Assembly (NCBI RefSeq): GCF_900167935.1
Contig: NZ_FUYL01000001.1
Coordinates: 186,001 to 250,000, forward strand
DNA length: 64,000 nt
Reading direction: 5' to 3'
From: Maribacter arcticus
GTDB taxonomy: Bacteria; Bacteroidota; Bacteroidia; Flavobacteriales; Flavobacteriaceae
Each line of letters begins with the position of its first letter. Position 1 is the stretch's first letter. The notes under the pieces were generated by a model that saw only the letters and a program-made list of their open reading frames with translations, had not been told where the DNA came from and did no database searches. The translations under genes were made by a program, and so were the position numbers. Positions 9,862 to 20,495 of this stretch are shown here, in pieces.

Positions 9862-10035
9862 TCATTTTTTTTAAGTTCTCCTTGGACTCTCCGGTCTTCT
9901 CTTGTACTCTTCCTAAAAGTTCACCAGATTTTTACCTTCAGCGTGCTTTAGATGGTCATCCGTTAGGTCAGTATATTTTTGTTTAAGCTTACCTTTTGCT
10001 TTGTTCAACTTTCCTTTAATTTACTCTTCATTCAT
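9862..10035 (-). pseudogene. decayed CsbD-like gene
   Basis: On the minus strand an ATG at 10035 opens MNEE, then a TAA (10021-10023), then [20 protein letters not shown] and [10 protein letters not shown]. This is the CsbD pattern, with the usual Gln at codon 5 (CAA) changed to TAA. Near 9913-9920 the frame shifts; the next frame continues [20 protein letters not shown], which is the standard CsbD C-terminal half. So one nonsense change and one small indel separate this from an intact CsbD-like gene of about 60 codons. CsbD proteins are small, charged, stress-associated proteins of unknown mechanism. It lies downstream of the asnB terminator with no partner gene. Confidence 0.75.
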
Positions 10036-10335
10036 GACAACTTATTTTAAGATTTTATTGCTGAGTTAATTTAGGTGTGTAAAGGAAATCTTAATATTTT
10101 CTTAGTCTAATCGATTCCGAACACATTGATTTTAATCGGATTAACTTCTGGTCGATATTGTAAGTGAAAGATTAAATTTTGAAGACGTTTTGCAAATTAC
10201 GAAGTAGTACTAACTATCAATAACGGAATAATGTTTTTTGAGTCAATTTGTTCTAACATTTCATCTGCTTCTATAAAAAGAGAAATGAAGCAGCATTAGT
10301 GAATCCGTTTATAAGATTTGCCTTGATTGTGTTAA

Positions 10336-10358
10336 TTTTCCACAATAATTGTTGATAA
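10336..10358. promoter_or_regulatory. inverted pair of DnaA-box-like sequences upstream of gyrB
   Basis: TTTTCCACA (10336-10344) fits the relaxed DnaA-box consensus TTWTNCACA. TGTTGATAA (10350-10358) is the complement of TTATCAACA, one mismatch from TTATCCACA. They are in opposite orientation with a 5-bp gap, about 100 bp before gyrB. Two sites in an AT-rich region could be chance. Confidence 0.3.
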
Positions 10359-10407
10359 CTTGCTTCAGCCCAATTGCTAGAAACATCATATTTCATGGGG
10401 TATTACG

Positions 10408-10415
10408 TATATTTG
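10408..10415 (+). promoter_or_regulatory. candidate -7 box of gyrB
   Basis: TATATTTG matches TAnnTTTG and lies 38 bp before the gyrB ATG. No TTG is present 19 bp upstream, so the -33 half is not supported. Confidence 0.35.
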
Positions 10416-10438
10416 TAAGATTGCAAAATTTGAAGTAA

Positions 10439-12394
<1,956 letters not shown>

Positions 12395-12413
12395 AAATCA
12401 CTACTTACACAAC

Positions 12414-12443
12414 AAAAACCTGCGCCTACAGCGCAGGTTTTTT
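12414..12443 (+). terminator. terminator after gyrB
   Basis: A hairpin AAAACCTGCGC / GCGCAGGTTTT with a 5-nt loop is followed by a T-run, 20 bp after the gyrB stop and just before the DUF6588 gene. Confidence 0.88.
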
Positions 12444-12465
12444 AATTTTAGATAAAATTTTAGAA

Positions 12466-13482
12466 ATGAAGAAGTTACTTGTATTTATTTTTATTGGGAG
12501 TTGCTTAACTGCAACTGCTCAAACAGAGTTTAATAATGTATTTGCAGCAGGTGTTGACGATGCCGAGCAGTTTACGTCCGATTATATGGCACCTTTATCA
12601 GAAAGTGTAGTTTACAGCTTAGCGACTGGATGGTATAATACAGCTGATGCTAAACCTTTAGGCGGATTCGAAATATCAATTATAGGTAACATTACTGGTT
12701 TTAAGAATAAGTCAGATAAAAAAGCATTTATCTTAGACCCTAATGATTATGAAAATCTTGATTTTGTTGACAATCCAGGCATTGCCAGAGAAGTTTCTAC
12801 TGCTCTAGGGGATATTTCTGGAACTACTGTTTTTGTAGAAGGTGAGGTTGCAGGTTTTGCTGCTAGAAAAGAGTTTGATTTACCATCTGGACTCTCTGGG
12901 GAAGGTGTTGATTTTATACCTTCGGGATATATTCAAGCTAGTGTTGGTTTGATTAAAGGGACTGAAATAAAGGCTCGTTTTCTACCTAAAATGGAATATG
13001 AAGATGCCTCTATCAGTTTAATTGGATTTGGAATCCAGCATGACTTCACAAAATTATTACCAGCGGATAAAGTATTGCCTGTTGCAATTTCTGCAGTAAT
13101 TGGTTATACCAATATTTCTGGAGATTATGATTTGACAAATGTTAATATTGTTGATGGTGAAAATCAACGAATTGAAGCAAGTATTGGAACTTGGAATTTT
13201 AGTGGGGTAGTTTCTACGAAGCTGCCGATTATTAATTTTTATGGAGGAATAGGGTATGTTTCAGGAAAGTCTGTAACAGATGTTTTAGGAACGTATCGAG
13301 TTACTGAAGGTCCTTTTGCATCAGAAACCTATATAGACCCTTTCTCGATTATTAAAAAAGTTAGTGGTGTTACCGGAACTGTAGGAACTAAACTTAAGTT
13401 AGGTTTCTTTAGATTAAATGCTGAGTATAATTTAGGTGAGTTTAATACGGCAACAGTTGGTGTTAATTTTGGTTTTAGGTAA
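12466..13482 (+). CDS. DUF6588 family secreted/outer-membrane protein
   Basis: The 338-residue protein has a signal peptide (MKKLLVFIFIGSCLTATAQ). The pattern after it (GVDDAEQFTSDYMAPLSESV, YNTADAKPLGGFEISI) matches the DUF6588 family of Bacteroidota. Alternating hydrophobic strands, several of them ending in aromatic residues, and the final strand GVNFGFR suggest an outer-membrane beta-barrel, which is inference. No function is known. It is separated from gyrB by a terminator and followed by its own. Confidence 0.75.
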   Translation: MKKLLVFIFIGSCLTATAQTEFNNVFAAGVDDAEQFTSDYMAPLSESVVYSLATGWYNTADAKPLGGFEISIIGNITGFKNKSDKKAFILDPNDYENLDFVDNPGIAREVSTALGDISGTTVFVEGEVAGFAARKEFDLPSGLSGEGVDFIPSGYIQASVGLIKGTEIKARFLPKMEYEDASISLIGFGIQHDFTKLLPADKVLPVAISAVIGYTNISGDYDLTNVNIVDGENQRIEASIGTWNFSGVVSTKLPIINFYGGIGYVSGKSVTDVLGTYRVTEGPFASETYIDPFSIIKKVSGVTGTVGTKLKLGFFRLNAEYNLGEFNTATVGVNFGFR

Positions 13483-13532
13483 TTGAAGCTTAATATTTAA
13501 TAGAGTCTTTAGTAATATAATTCTCTATTATA

Positions 13533-13577
13533 AAAAAGTCCAGTAAGATTGTTGTCAATCATATTGGACTTTTCTTT
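13533..13577 (+). terminator. terminator after DUF6588 gene
   Basis: An imperfect stem built on AAAAGTCCA...TGGACTTTT with inner GATT/AATC and loop GTTGTC is followed by TTTCTTTT. Confidence 0.75.
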
Positions 13578-13710
13578 TGATTTAGGCTTAAAAGTATTTT
13601 ATGAAGTTTGTAATCTGTTTGATTAATGTAATTATAATGAAGAGATGAACTTGGTATTTGTTATTTAGACCAGATGATAAGATTTAAATTCCATAGAAAT
13701 GACTGTAAAT

Positions 13711-13748
13711 AAAAAAGACTGCCCAGATTGCTCTGGACAGACTTTTTC
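13711..13748 (-). terminator. terminator for the 13770-14147 gene
   Basis: Read on the minus strand the stem is CTGTCCAGA/TCTGGGCAG with a 4-nt loop, followed by CTTTTTT. It is placed just downstream of the stop at 13770. Confidence 0.8.
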
Positions 13749-13769
13749 CCATGGCCCTGTTAAAATTGT

Positions 13770-14147
13770 TTATTCCCTTATTGCCATTGTGGCACCATCC
13801 TTATTCTTAAGAATAAAATCATCTTCTAAGTTCTGAATGGTTATATAATTGTTGGGTTTATCTTCAAGACCTCTATACTCAATAGTATATATATCGCCTT
13901 GCTTGGACCAGTTGAAATCTGTTTTTATAGTAATTGTAGTGCCATTAATTTCATGATACCTTCCTAAATAGACATCATTGAATATCCATTCTTTTCGAAC
14001 GGTTTGCTTAGATGAATTTTCTGTAGTAATGATTTTCGATTGTGACCATATCCCAATAATGGGATCATTGTTTTGTTCTATCCTAGAACAATTGGCCAGA
14101 AAGACTATGGCACATATGGCCACCAAAGAGAGGAACTTCTTAGTCAT
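13770..14147 (-). CDS. small lipoprotein of unknown function
   Basis: The 125-residue protein has a lipoprotein signal (MTKKFLSLVAICAIVFLANC, lipobox Cys20). The mature part begins with a PIIGIWSQSKI segment and ends with alternating beta-strands (GDIYTIEYRG, NYITIQNLEDDFILKNKDG). This is a lipocalin-like 'GxW' pattern frequent in Flavobacteriia, but I do not recognise a named family. It has its own terminator and a long upstream region shared with divergent mdh, so it is probably transcribed alone. Confidence 0.7.
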   Translation of the reverse strand: MTKKFLSLVAICAIVFLANCSRIEQNNDPIIGIWSQSKIITTENSSKQTVRKEWIFNDVYLGRYHEINGTTITIKTDFNWSKQGDIYTIEYRGLEDKPNNYITIQNLEDDFILKNKDGATMAIRE

Positions 14148-14441
14148 AAGTAGGTTAATTTATTTTTTTTGGATTTGGGATCCACAGTTATTAACGTGAT
14201 CTATTTCTCGTTATTATTTATATTCGATGTATGGTAACTAATTTTCGATATCTTCGTTGAACCGCATTTTTTTTTAACATCACGTGCATTTTATCGATGT
14301 TTTTAAGGTGAATAAGTAGTAATTAAATGAGCTTCTCTAGACGATTTTTCGTCAATAAATACCTATTTTTGGATTGAAAATTCAATATAAATAAGGTCGG
14401 TGATCCTATTTTATAAATAATAATTCATAAAATATATATAC

Positions 14442-15368
14442 ATGAAAATTACAGTAGTTGGTGCAGGCGCAGTAGGTGCTAGTTGTGCAGAGTACATTGC
14501 TATTAAAGATTTCGCATCTGAAGTAGTTATTTTGGACATTAAGGAAGGTTATGCAGAAGGTAAAGCGATGGATTTGATGCAGACCGCATCATTGATGGGT
14601 TTTGATACTAAAATCACAGGCAGTACAAATGATTATGCTAAAACTGCTGATAGCCATATAGCTGTAATTACGTCTGGTATTCCGAGAAAACCAGGTATGA
14701 CTAGAGAAGAATTGATTGGTATAAATGCTGGTATTGTTAAAACTGTTTCAAGCAACCTTTTAGAGCATTCACCAAATGTTATCATTATAGTAGTTAGTAA
14801 TCCTATGGATACTATGACATATTTGGTACACAAAACTACTGGCATTCCTAAAAATAGAATTATAGGTATGGGTGGTGCTTTAGATAGTGCAAGATTCAAA
14901 TATCGTTTAGCAGAAGCTATGGAAGCTCCTATTTCAGATATTGATGGTATGGTAATCGGTGGTCATAGCGATACAGGTATGGTTCCATTAACTTCTCATG
15001 CAACAAGAAATAGTATTCGTGTTTCAGAATTTTTATCAGAAGAAAGGCTACAACAAGTTTCAGATGACACCAAAGTAGGTGGTGCAACATTAACGAAGTT
15101 GTTAGGTACAAGTGCTTGGTACGCTCCCGGTGCGGCAGTATCATCAATGGTTCAGGCAATAGCTTGTGACCAAAAGAAGATGTTTCCTTGCTCGACAATG
15201 TTAGATGGAGAGTATGGTTTAAAGGATATCTGTATTGGTGTTCCAGTAATCTTAGGAAAGGACGGAATCGAGAAAATTATAGATATTCCTCTTAGTGATG
15301 CTGAAAAAGCAAAAATGAAAGAGAGTGCAGATGGTGTTTCAAAAACAAACGGTCTTTTAGAGTTGTAG
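14442..15368 (+). CDS. mdh: malate dehydrogenase (LDH-like, NAD-dependent)
   Basis: The enzyme interconverts malate and oxaloacetate in the TCA cycle. It is 308 residues, the usual size of the LDH-like MDH of Bacteroidota. It shows the NAD-binding loop VGAGAVGASCAEYIA at the N-terminus, the acidic residue binding the ribose (VILDIKEG), the mobile-loop arginines in GIPRKPGMTREEL, the VVSNPMDTMTY segment, and the catalytic histidine in IGGHSDTGMVPL. It is a single gene between a 294-bp upstream gap and a strong terminator. Confidence 0.95.
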   Translation: MKITVVGAGAVGASCAEYIAIKDFASEVVILDIKEGYAEGKAMDLMQTASLMGFDTKITGSTNDYAKTADSHIAVITSGIPRKPGMTREELIGINAGIVKTVSSNLLEHSPNVIIIVVSNPMDTMTYLVHKTTGIPKNRIIGMGGALDSARFKYRLAEAMEAPISDIDGMVIGGHSDTGMVPLTSHATRNSIRVSEFLSEERLQQVSDDTKVGGATLTKLLGTSAWYAPGAAVSSMVQAIACDQKKMFPCSTMLDGEYGLKDICIGVPVILGKDGIEKIIDIPLSDAEKAKMKESADGVSKTNGLLEL

Positions 15369-15390
15369 TTTTTATACTCATAAACATAAA

Positions 15391-15430
15391 AGAAAACCTT
15401 TATAGTTCAACTATAAAGGTTTTCTTTTTA
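15391..15430 (+). terminator. terminator after mdh
   Basis: A near-perfect stem AAAACCTTTATAGTT / AACTATAAAGGTTTT with a minimal loop is followed by CTTTTTAT. Confidence 0.88.
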
Positions 15431-15496
15431 TAAGAAGAGAGGTTTCAGAAATATTTATATTGTAAAAAATAGACTACCTAGTATAATCTTTCTTTT

Positions 15497-15504
15497 TATA
15501 TTTG
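15497..15504 (+). promoter_or_regulatory. -7 box directly abutting the next ATG
   Basis: TATATTTG matches TAnnTTTG and ends only 4 bp before the ATG at 15509. If used, the transcript would start at or next to the start codon (a leaderless mRNA). No TTG lies 19 bp upstream. Confidence 0.35.
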
Positions 15505-15508
15505 CCGC

Positions 15509-16126
15509 ATGAATGCAAAATGGTGCATAAGTACTTTAATTATTATCCTAGCCTTATTAGGGCTAAGTCAAGAGCAAACAAAAGCTTCTAATCAGCAAAT
15601 TTTATTACAATTTGCAGATGTAGAATTAGCTTCGGAAACCGCTCATGATGAGGTTTTGATAGCAATTACCAAAAGGCTAAAAGTCTTAGGTGTTGATGCT
15701 GTTGAGATAATAGAAAATGACGGGAGACAAGTAAGTATTCGTTATTATAGTGATGTTGATGCAGTTAGTGTTAAGGAATTTCTTACTCAAGAAAGCCAAC
15801 GGTCATTAATGTATGACGATGAACTTCCTTTTGATTTTCCAAAAGAACAGCTTCCTGAAAAGTATAACCTAGTAGTGTCGGACCTGCATCAGCAAGCTGA
15901 TAATGGATTGAGTTTATATGGAAATCTTGTTTTAATTCAAACGCAAGATGATAATAGATTTTCTAATCCAGTAATTCTACAGTTTAATAATGCAATAGTT
16001 TTTAAACAAGATGCTATAGTAAATGTATCCTTTAAGATTAATAGAATTATTGCAATAGCAATAGATAACACTTCAAAGACTATTCCAGAAGTTAGGGCAG
16101 GACCTTATGTTTATGGGAATAGCTAA
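15509..16126 (+). CDS. secreted/membrane-anchored protein with SecD-head-like segment, upstream of secDF
   Basis: The 205-residue protein has an N-terminal hydrophobic segment (residues 6-20, CISTLIIILALLGLS) that is a signal peptide or anchor. Residues about 45-90 (ITKRLKVLGVDAVEIIENDG, then RQVSIRYYSDVDAVSVKEFL) follow the layout of the SecD periplasmic head: 'RL..LGV....I...G..I.V......d....k..L'. The neighbouring SecDF has the same layout in LRERIDGFGVTQPNIQREGS, then GRILVELPGARDIARAQDLL. This resemblance and the position 112 bp upstream of secDF suggest a role linked to the translocon, but this is inference; I do not recognise an established family. No other in-frame Met precedes the signal segment, so ATG 15509 is taken as the start. 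Confidence 0.6.
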   Translation: MNAKWCISTLIIILALLGLSQEQTKASNQQILLQFADVELASETAHDEVLIAITKRLKVLGVDAVEIIENDGRQVSIRYYSDVDAVSVKEFLTQESQRSLMYDDELPFDFPKEQLPEKYNLVVSDLHQQADNGLSLYGNLVLIQTQDDNRFSNPVILQFNNAIVFKQDAIVNVSFKINRIIAIAIDNTSKTIPEVRAGPYVYGNS

Positions 16127-16238
16127 TTCCAATAATAAATATAACTAAGGAACGTAATTACTTTGCGTAAAAGTAGTTTGCTTTAGATTTTTAAATTAAA
16201 CAAAATCGTAATCAACATAAATTAAATATATTATTAAA

Positions 16239-19208
16239 ATGCAAAATAAAGGACTTATAAAGCTTTTTGCTTTATTATTTGGGTTAGTAAGTATCTACCA
16301 GCTATCCTATACTTTCATCACAAGCAAAGTAGAAAAAGAGGCTAACGTTTTCGCTACGAGCCGTATAACGGAATCAGAAGGTGGCTATGTAGCAAAAAGG
16401 GAAGTTGTAGCTGCAAATTATCTTGACTCCATTGGCAACAACAGTATTCTTGGGTATACCAATTATAATGAAGCCAAAAAGAAGGAGCTGAATAAAGGTC
16501 TTGACCTTAAAGGTGGTATCAACGTTACGTTACAAATCTCCATTAAGGATATCCTTAAAGGTTTGGCTAACAATACAAAAAGCCCTGTTTTCAATAAAGC
16601 TTTAGCTGATGCGGATGCTGCTTCTAGAAATAGTGATGACACTTACATTGATTTATTTTTTGAAGCTTTCGATAATATAAAAGGAGAAACTAAATTAGCT
16701 TCACCTGATATTTTCGCCAATAAAGGTCTTAGTGATGAAATCAATTTTCAAATGTCAGATGATGAAGTTAAGCCTATCATCAGAAGAAAAATTGATGAAT
16801 CTATCGTTTCTGCTTTTGAGGTATTAAGAGAACGTATAGATGGTTTTGGTGTTACACAACCAAACATTCAAAGAGAAGGTAGTTCTGGACGTATTCTGGT
16901 AGAATTGCCAGGAGCTAGAGATATTGCTCGTGCTCAAGACCTTTTGTCTAGTACTGCTCAATTAGAGTTTTGGGAAACATACAAGCAAAGCAACACAAGC
17001 TTTAGCACATTCCTTATTCAAGCGAATGAAAAATTAAAAGATATTGTAGTGGTAGAAAGACCTGAGCAGATAAAGGAGGAATCTGAATTAGATTCATTAT
17101 TGTCTGATGTTTCTGCTGATTCTTTAGATCTAGCAACACAGGTAAATCCATTGTACGAATTGTTGATTCCTGCAAACCCGGGAACTAATGCAATGTTCAG
17201 AGCAGCTATTAAAGATACTGCAACAATCGGTTCTTACTTAAGAATGCCAGAAATTAGAAGGTTATTGCCTGCTGATATTCAGTTCACAAAATTTGTATGG
17301 GAAAGACCGGCTTCAGAAGATGTTGAAGTAATCGATTTATATGCATTAAAATCTAACCGTGATGGTACTCCAAGAATTAGTGGTGATGTGGTAAGTGATG
17401 CTCGTGCAGATTTTGACCAGTTCAGTAAGCCTGCAGTTTCTATGACCATGAACACTAAAGGTGCTAAAGAATGGGAGAAATTAACAGGTGACGCTTATAC
17501 AAACCAAACAGGTATTGCTATTGTTCTAGATAACAAGGTATATACCGCTCCAGGAGTTTCTTCTGGTCCAATTTCAGGAGGTCGTTCAGAGATTACTGGT
17601 AACTTTACGGTAAACGAAACTAAAGATATTTCGAATGTACTTAGAGCTGGTAAATTACCTGCTTCTGCAGAAATTATTCAATCAGAAATTGTTGGTCCTT
17701 CATTAGGTCAAGAAGCTATTGATAGTGGTTTTATGTCTTTCTTAATCGCAATGGGCATAGTGTTGTTATGGATGATCGCTTATTACGGTAAAGCTGGGGC
17801 ATTTGCAGACATTGCATTATTGTTGAACATCATGTTGATTTTCGGAGTACTGACAAGCTTAAATGCGGTATTAACATTGCCTGGTATTGCCGGTATCGTT
17901 TTAACTATCGGTATGTCTGTAGATGCGAACGTACTTATCTTTGAGCGTATCAAAGAAGAGTTGGCAAAAGGTAAAGGAAAGAGCCAAGCAGTTGCTGACG
18001 GATTTGGAAATGCTTTGTCTTCTATTTTAGATGCGAACATTACTACAGGTTTAACTGCTGTTATATTATTTATTTTTGGCTCAGGACCTATAAAAGGATT
18101 CGCAACTACATTATTAATTGGTATTATAACCTCTCTATTTACCGCTATATTCATTACACGTCTATTAGTAGATTGGTATGTTGGTGGTAAAGGAAGAAGC
18201 TTAGACTTTTCAACAGGTTTGACTAAAAACCTTTTCAAGAATGTTAATATTGATTTCTTGGTTAAAAGAAAGAAAGCTTATATACTATCAAGTATTTTGG
18301 TAGCTATTGGTTTGTTCTCATTATTCTTCGGACCAGGACTACAACAAGGGGTAGATTTCGTAGGTGGCCGTTCGTATACAGTTCGTTTTGAACATCCGGT
18401 TAATCCTTCTGAAATTGCATCTGAACTGAATACTGTATTTGGAAGTGGTACCAATGTGAAAACATACGGTGAATCTAATCAAGTAAAAATAACAACTCCT
18501 TATAAAGTAGATGTTGAGGGAATAGAAGTTGATGTTGAAATTCAGGATAAATTATATACAACACTTCAAAAATACTTACCTGACGGTATGAGTAAAGATG
18601 CATTTACCTTAGGGGGTGCAAATGAGGAAGCTATTGGTATATTGCAATCTGTTAAAGTAGGTCCAACCATCGCAGATGATATTAAAAATAATGCCTTCTT
18701 GGCTATATTAGGTTCTCTAGCAGTAGTGTTCCTTTATATCTTGTTCAGATTTAGAAGATGGCAGTTCTCATTGGGTGCAGTTGTTGCTGTATTCCATGAT
18801 GTATTGATTGTGTTAGGTGTTTTCTCCATATTCGGTAAGTTGATGCCATTTAACATGGAAATTGATCAAGCGTTTATTGCAGCGATATTAACGGTAATCG
18901 GTTATTCATTGAACGATACCGTGGTTGTATTTGACCGTATTCGTGAAACATTGTCAGAACGCGGCTGGAAAGGTGGCGAGAATATTAACTACGCTATAAA
19001 CAGTACATTGAGTAGAACATTGAATACCTCTTTGACTACATTAGTAGTATTGTTGGCAATCTTCATATTTGGAGGTGAATCATTACGAGGATTTATGTTC
19101 GCAATGATTGTAGGTGTAGTTGTGGGTACATATTCATCTGTATTTATTGCAACTCCTGTAATGTTCGATGCATTAAGCAAGAAAATTACTTCTGGTAAAG
19201 AAGAATAA
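16239..19208 (+). CDS. secDF: protein translocase subunit SecDF (fused)
   Basis: SecDF uses the proton gradient to pull secreted proteins through SecYEG and release them on the periplasmic side. The 989-residue polypeptide contains both halves. SecD is residues about 1-650, with TM1 at the N-terminus, the conserved LDLKGGINVTLQ motif near residue 86, the P1 head, and the TIGMSVDANVLIFERIKEEL membrane motif. SecF is residues about 676-989, with PGLQQGVDFVGGRSYTVRF and VIGYSLNDTVVVFDRIRETL. The fusion is the normal arrangement in Bacteroidota. The long insert between residues about 110 and 180 and the acidic stretch near 270-300 are also usual for this group. A terminator follows immediately. 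Confidence 0.97.
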   Translation: MQNKGLIKLFALLFGLVSIYQLSYTFITSKVEKEANVFATSRITESEGGYVAKREVVAANYLDSIGNNSILGYTNYNEAKKKELNKGLDLKGGINVTLQISIKDILKGLANNTKSPVFNKALADADAASRNSDDTYIDLFFEAFDNIKGETKLASPDIFANKGLSDEINFQMSDDEVKPIIRRKIDESIVSAFEVLRERIDGFGVTQPNIQREGSSGRILVELPGARDIARAQDLLSSTAQLEFWETYKQSNTSFSTFLIQANEKLKDIVVVERPEQIKEESELDSLLSDVSADSLDLATQVNPLYELLIPANPGTNAMFRAAIKDTATIGSYLRMPEIRRLLPADIQFTKFVWERPASEDVEVIDLYALKSNRDGTPRISGDVVSDARADFDQFSKPAVSMTMNTKGAKEWEKLTGDAYTNQTGIAIVLDNKVYTAPGVSSGPISGGRSEITGNFTVNETKDISNVLRAGKLPASAEIIQSEIVGPSLGQEAIDSGFMSFLIAMGIVLLWMIAYYGKAGAFADIALLLNIMLIFGVLTSLNAVLTLPGIAGIVLTIGMSVDANVLIFERIKEELAKGKGKSQAVADGFGNALSSILDANITTGLTAVILFIFGSGPIKGFATTLLIGIITSLFTAIFITRLLVDWYVGGKGRSLDFSTGLTKNLFKNVNIDFLVKRKKAYILSSILVAIGLFSLFFGPGLQQGVDFVGGRSYTVRFEHPVNPSEIASELNTVFGSGTNVKTYGESNQVKITTPYKVDVEGIEVDVEIQDKLYTTLQKYLPDGMSKDAFTLGGANEEAIGILQSVKVGPTIADDIKNNAFLAILGSLAVVFLYILFRFRRWQFSLGAVVAVFHDVLIVLGVFSIFGKLMPFNMEIDQAFIAAILTVIGYSLNDTVVVFDRIRETLSERGWKGGENINYAINSTLSRTLNTSLTTLVVLLAIFIFGGESLRGFMFAMIVGVVVGTYSSVFIATPVMFDALSKKITSGKEE

Positions 19209-19231
19209 ATATATTACTAACTCAACTTTGA

Positions 19232-19265
19232 AAATCGCTATCTCAAAAGGATAGCGATTTTTTTA
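19232..19265. terminator. shared terminator, secDF and ABC gene converging
   Basis: The stem AAAATCGCTATC / GATAGCGATTTT has a short loop and flanking T/A runs. The right arm runs into the TAA of the minus-strand ABC gene (19263-19265), so the two genes converge on one hairpin. Confidence 0.85.
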
Positions 19266-20495
19266 TGCGGTAGTGATATCACCAATTGAGCCTGAAGGTG
19301 ATTTTTCTAAGGTGTAAATGCTCTTTGGTTCTAGGTAAGGTTCTTTTCTATGGGAAACGAATAGAATAGCTGTATTGGTTTCCTGTGCAATTTTGTTGAC
19401 TAATGAAACTAATAAAGCTGAAGATTCATCGTCCATGCCAGTAGTAGGCTCATCAAGTATCAGTATTGGAGGATGTTTCACCATGGCTCTTGCAGTCATA
19501 ACCAATCGTTGCTTACCTGTTGATAGTTTATTAAAATAGGAGTCTTTTATATTATGGAAATTTAATACTGATAGCCATTGCTTAATAACCCTTTTTTGAA
19601 TGTCAGTTGGTATTGTATATAGACCTACGGAGTCAGTAAGACCTGAGATTAACATGTGTTCTACAGTGTGTCTGCCTTTAAATTTATTGGTCATCGCAGG
19701 TGAATAGTATCCTATTTTCTTTTTAATATCCCAAACGGTTTCACCGCTTCCTTTTAGGTTTCCAAAAAGGTATATTTCTTGTCCGAAAGCTTTTGGGTTA
19801 TCTCCTGTAATCATTGAAAGTATGGTAGATTTTCCGCTTCCATTTGCACCGGCTAATTGCCAAAAATCCCCCTTATTAATAGTCCAGTTGATATTGTTAA
19901 GTATTTTTTTGTCTCCATAAGAAACGCTAACATTCTTAAAGTGTATTAATGGATTGTTTAAGCTAGCTATATTTTCTAAAGGTTGTGGTATACTTACGCT
20001 GCTATAGGCATGTTTCTTGGTTTTCTTTTCAAACGCTGAATCTTGAATTACAGTAAATGTGTCATAAGTTAGTCTTCCGAAATGCTTTATAAAGGAAAGA
20101 GCGTCTGCCTTTCGACTTGCTATTTGCACAAATGAAATGTGACTTGAATGTTTCTGTAGTATACTTTTAAATTCTTCTTGAAAAGTGACATCTAAATTGT
20201 CAAAGGGATTGTCTAAAATGATAAAGTCTGGTTTTTCATTAAGTAAATAATGAAGTAAGGCTTTCTTTTGCTCTCCACTAGACATAGTCTCCAGGGCCTG
20301 TTGTTCAGAGCTAATGATTTTATGGTCGTGTTTGTCTTCCTCGTCTATAAGTTTAACTAAGGTAAAAATAGAGTATAAAAGTCCTTTCTTATGTTGGTAT
20401 TCTATAAGTTCATTTGGAATTTTACCCTTTTGAAAATCTTCTATGAAATTCTTTTTTGCAGAGTTATTGTCGATGTAGATTACCCAATGATTCAT
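19263..20495 (-). CDS. ModF-like protein with two ABC ATPase domains, N-terminal one degenerate
   Basis: The 410-residue soluble protein has two ABC nucleotide-binding halves and no membrane segments. The C-terminal half (about 183-400) is complete: Walker A GANGSGKST (216-224), signature LSTGKQ (about 329), Walker B ILILDEPTTGMD, and switch His in FVSHR. The N-terminal half lacks a Walker A altogether and starts directly with a shortened fold, but keeps a signature-like MSSGEQ (71-76) and Walker B-like FIILDNPFDNLD. The overall plan resembles ModF/PhrA-type tandem ATPases, whose job is unclear. It starts directly after the GNAT gene stop (zero gap), so the two are co-transcribed. No permease is adjacent. 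Confidence 0.8.
   Translation of the reverse strand: MNHWVIYIDNNSAKKNFIEDFQKGKIPNELIEYQHKKGLLYSIFTLVKLIDEEDKHDHKIISSEQQALETMSSGEQKKALLHYLLNEKPDFIILDNPFDNLDVTFQEEFKSILQKHSSHISFVQIASRKADALSFIKHFGRLTYDTFTVIQDSAFEKKTKKHAYSSVSIPQPLENIASLNNPLIHFKNVSVSYGDKKILNNINWTINKGDFWQLAGANGSGKSTILSMITGDNPKAFGQEIYLFGNLKGSGETVWDIKKKIGYYSPAMTNKFKGRHTVEHMLISGLTDSVGLYTIPTDIQKRVIKQWLSVLNFHNIKDSYFNKLSTGKQRLVMTARAMVKHPPILILDEPTTGMDDESSALLVSLVNKIAQETNTAILFVSHRKEPYLEPKSIYTLEKSPSGSIGDITTA

Noticed and set aside
14373-14386. ATTGAAAATTCAAT dyad upstream of mdh as an operator
   Set aside because: Short AT-rich dyads of this kind are expected by chance in this genome, and no regulator is nearby.
17783-18238. 151-codon minus-strand frame within secDF
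   Set aside because: It is fully inside a conserved gene with no independent evidence.
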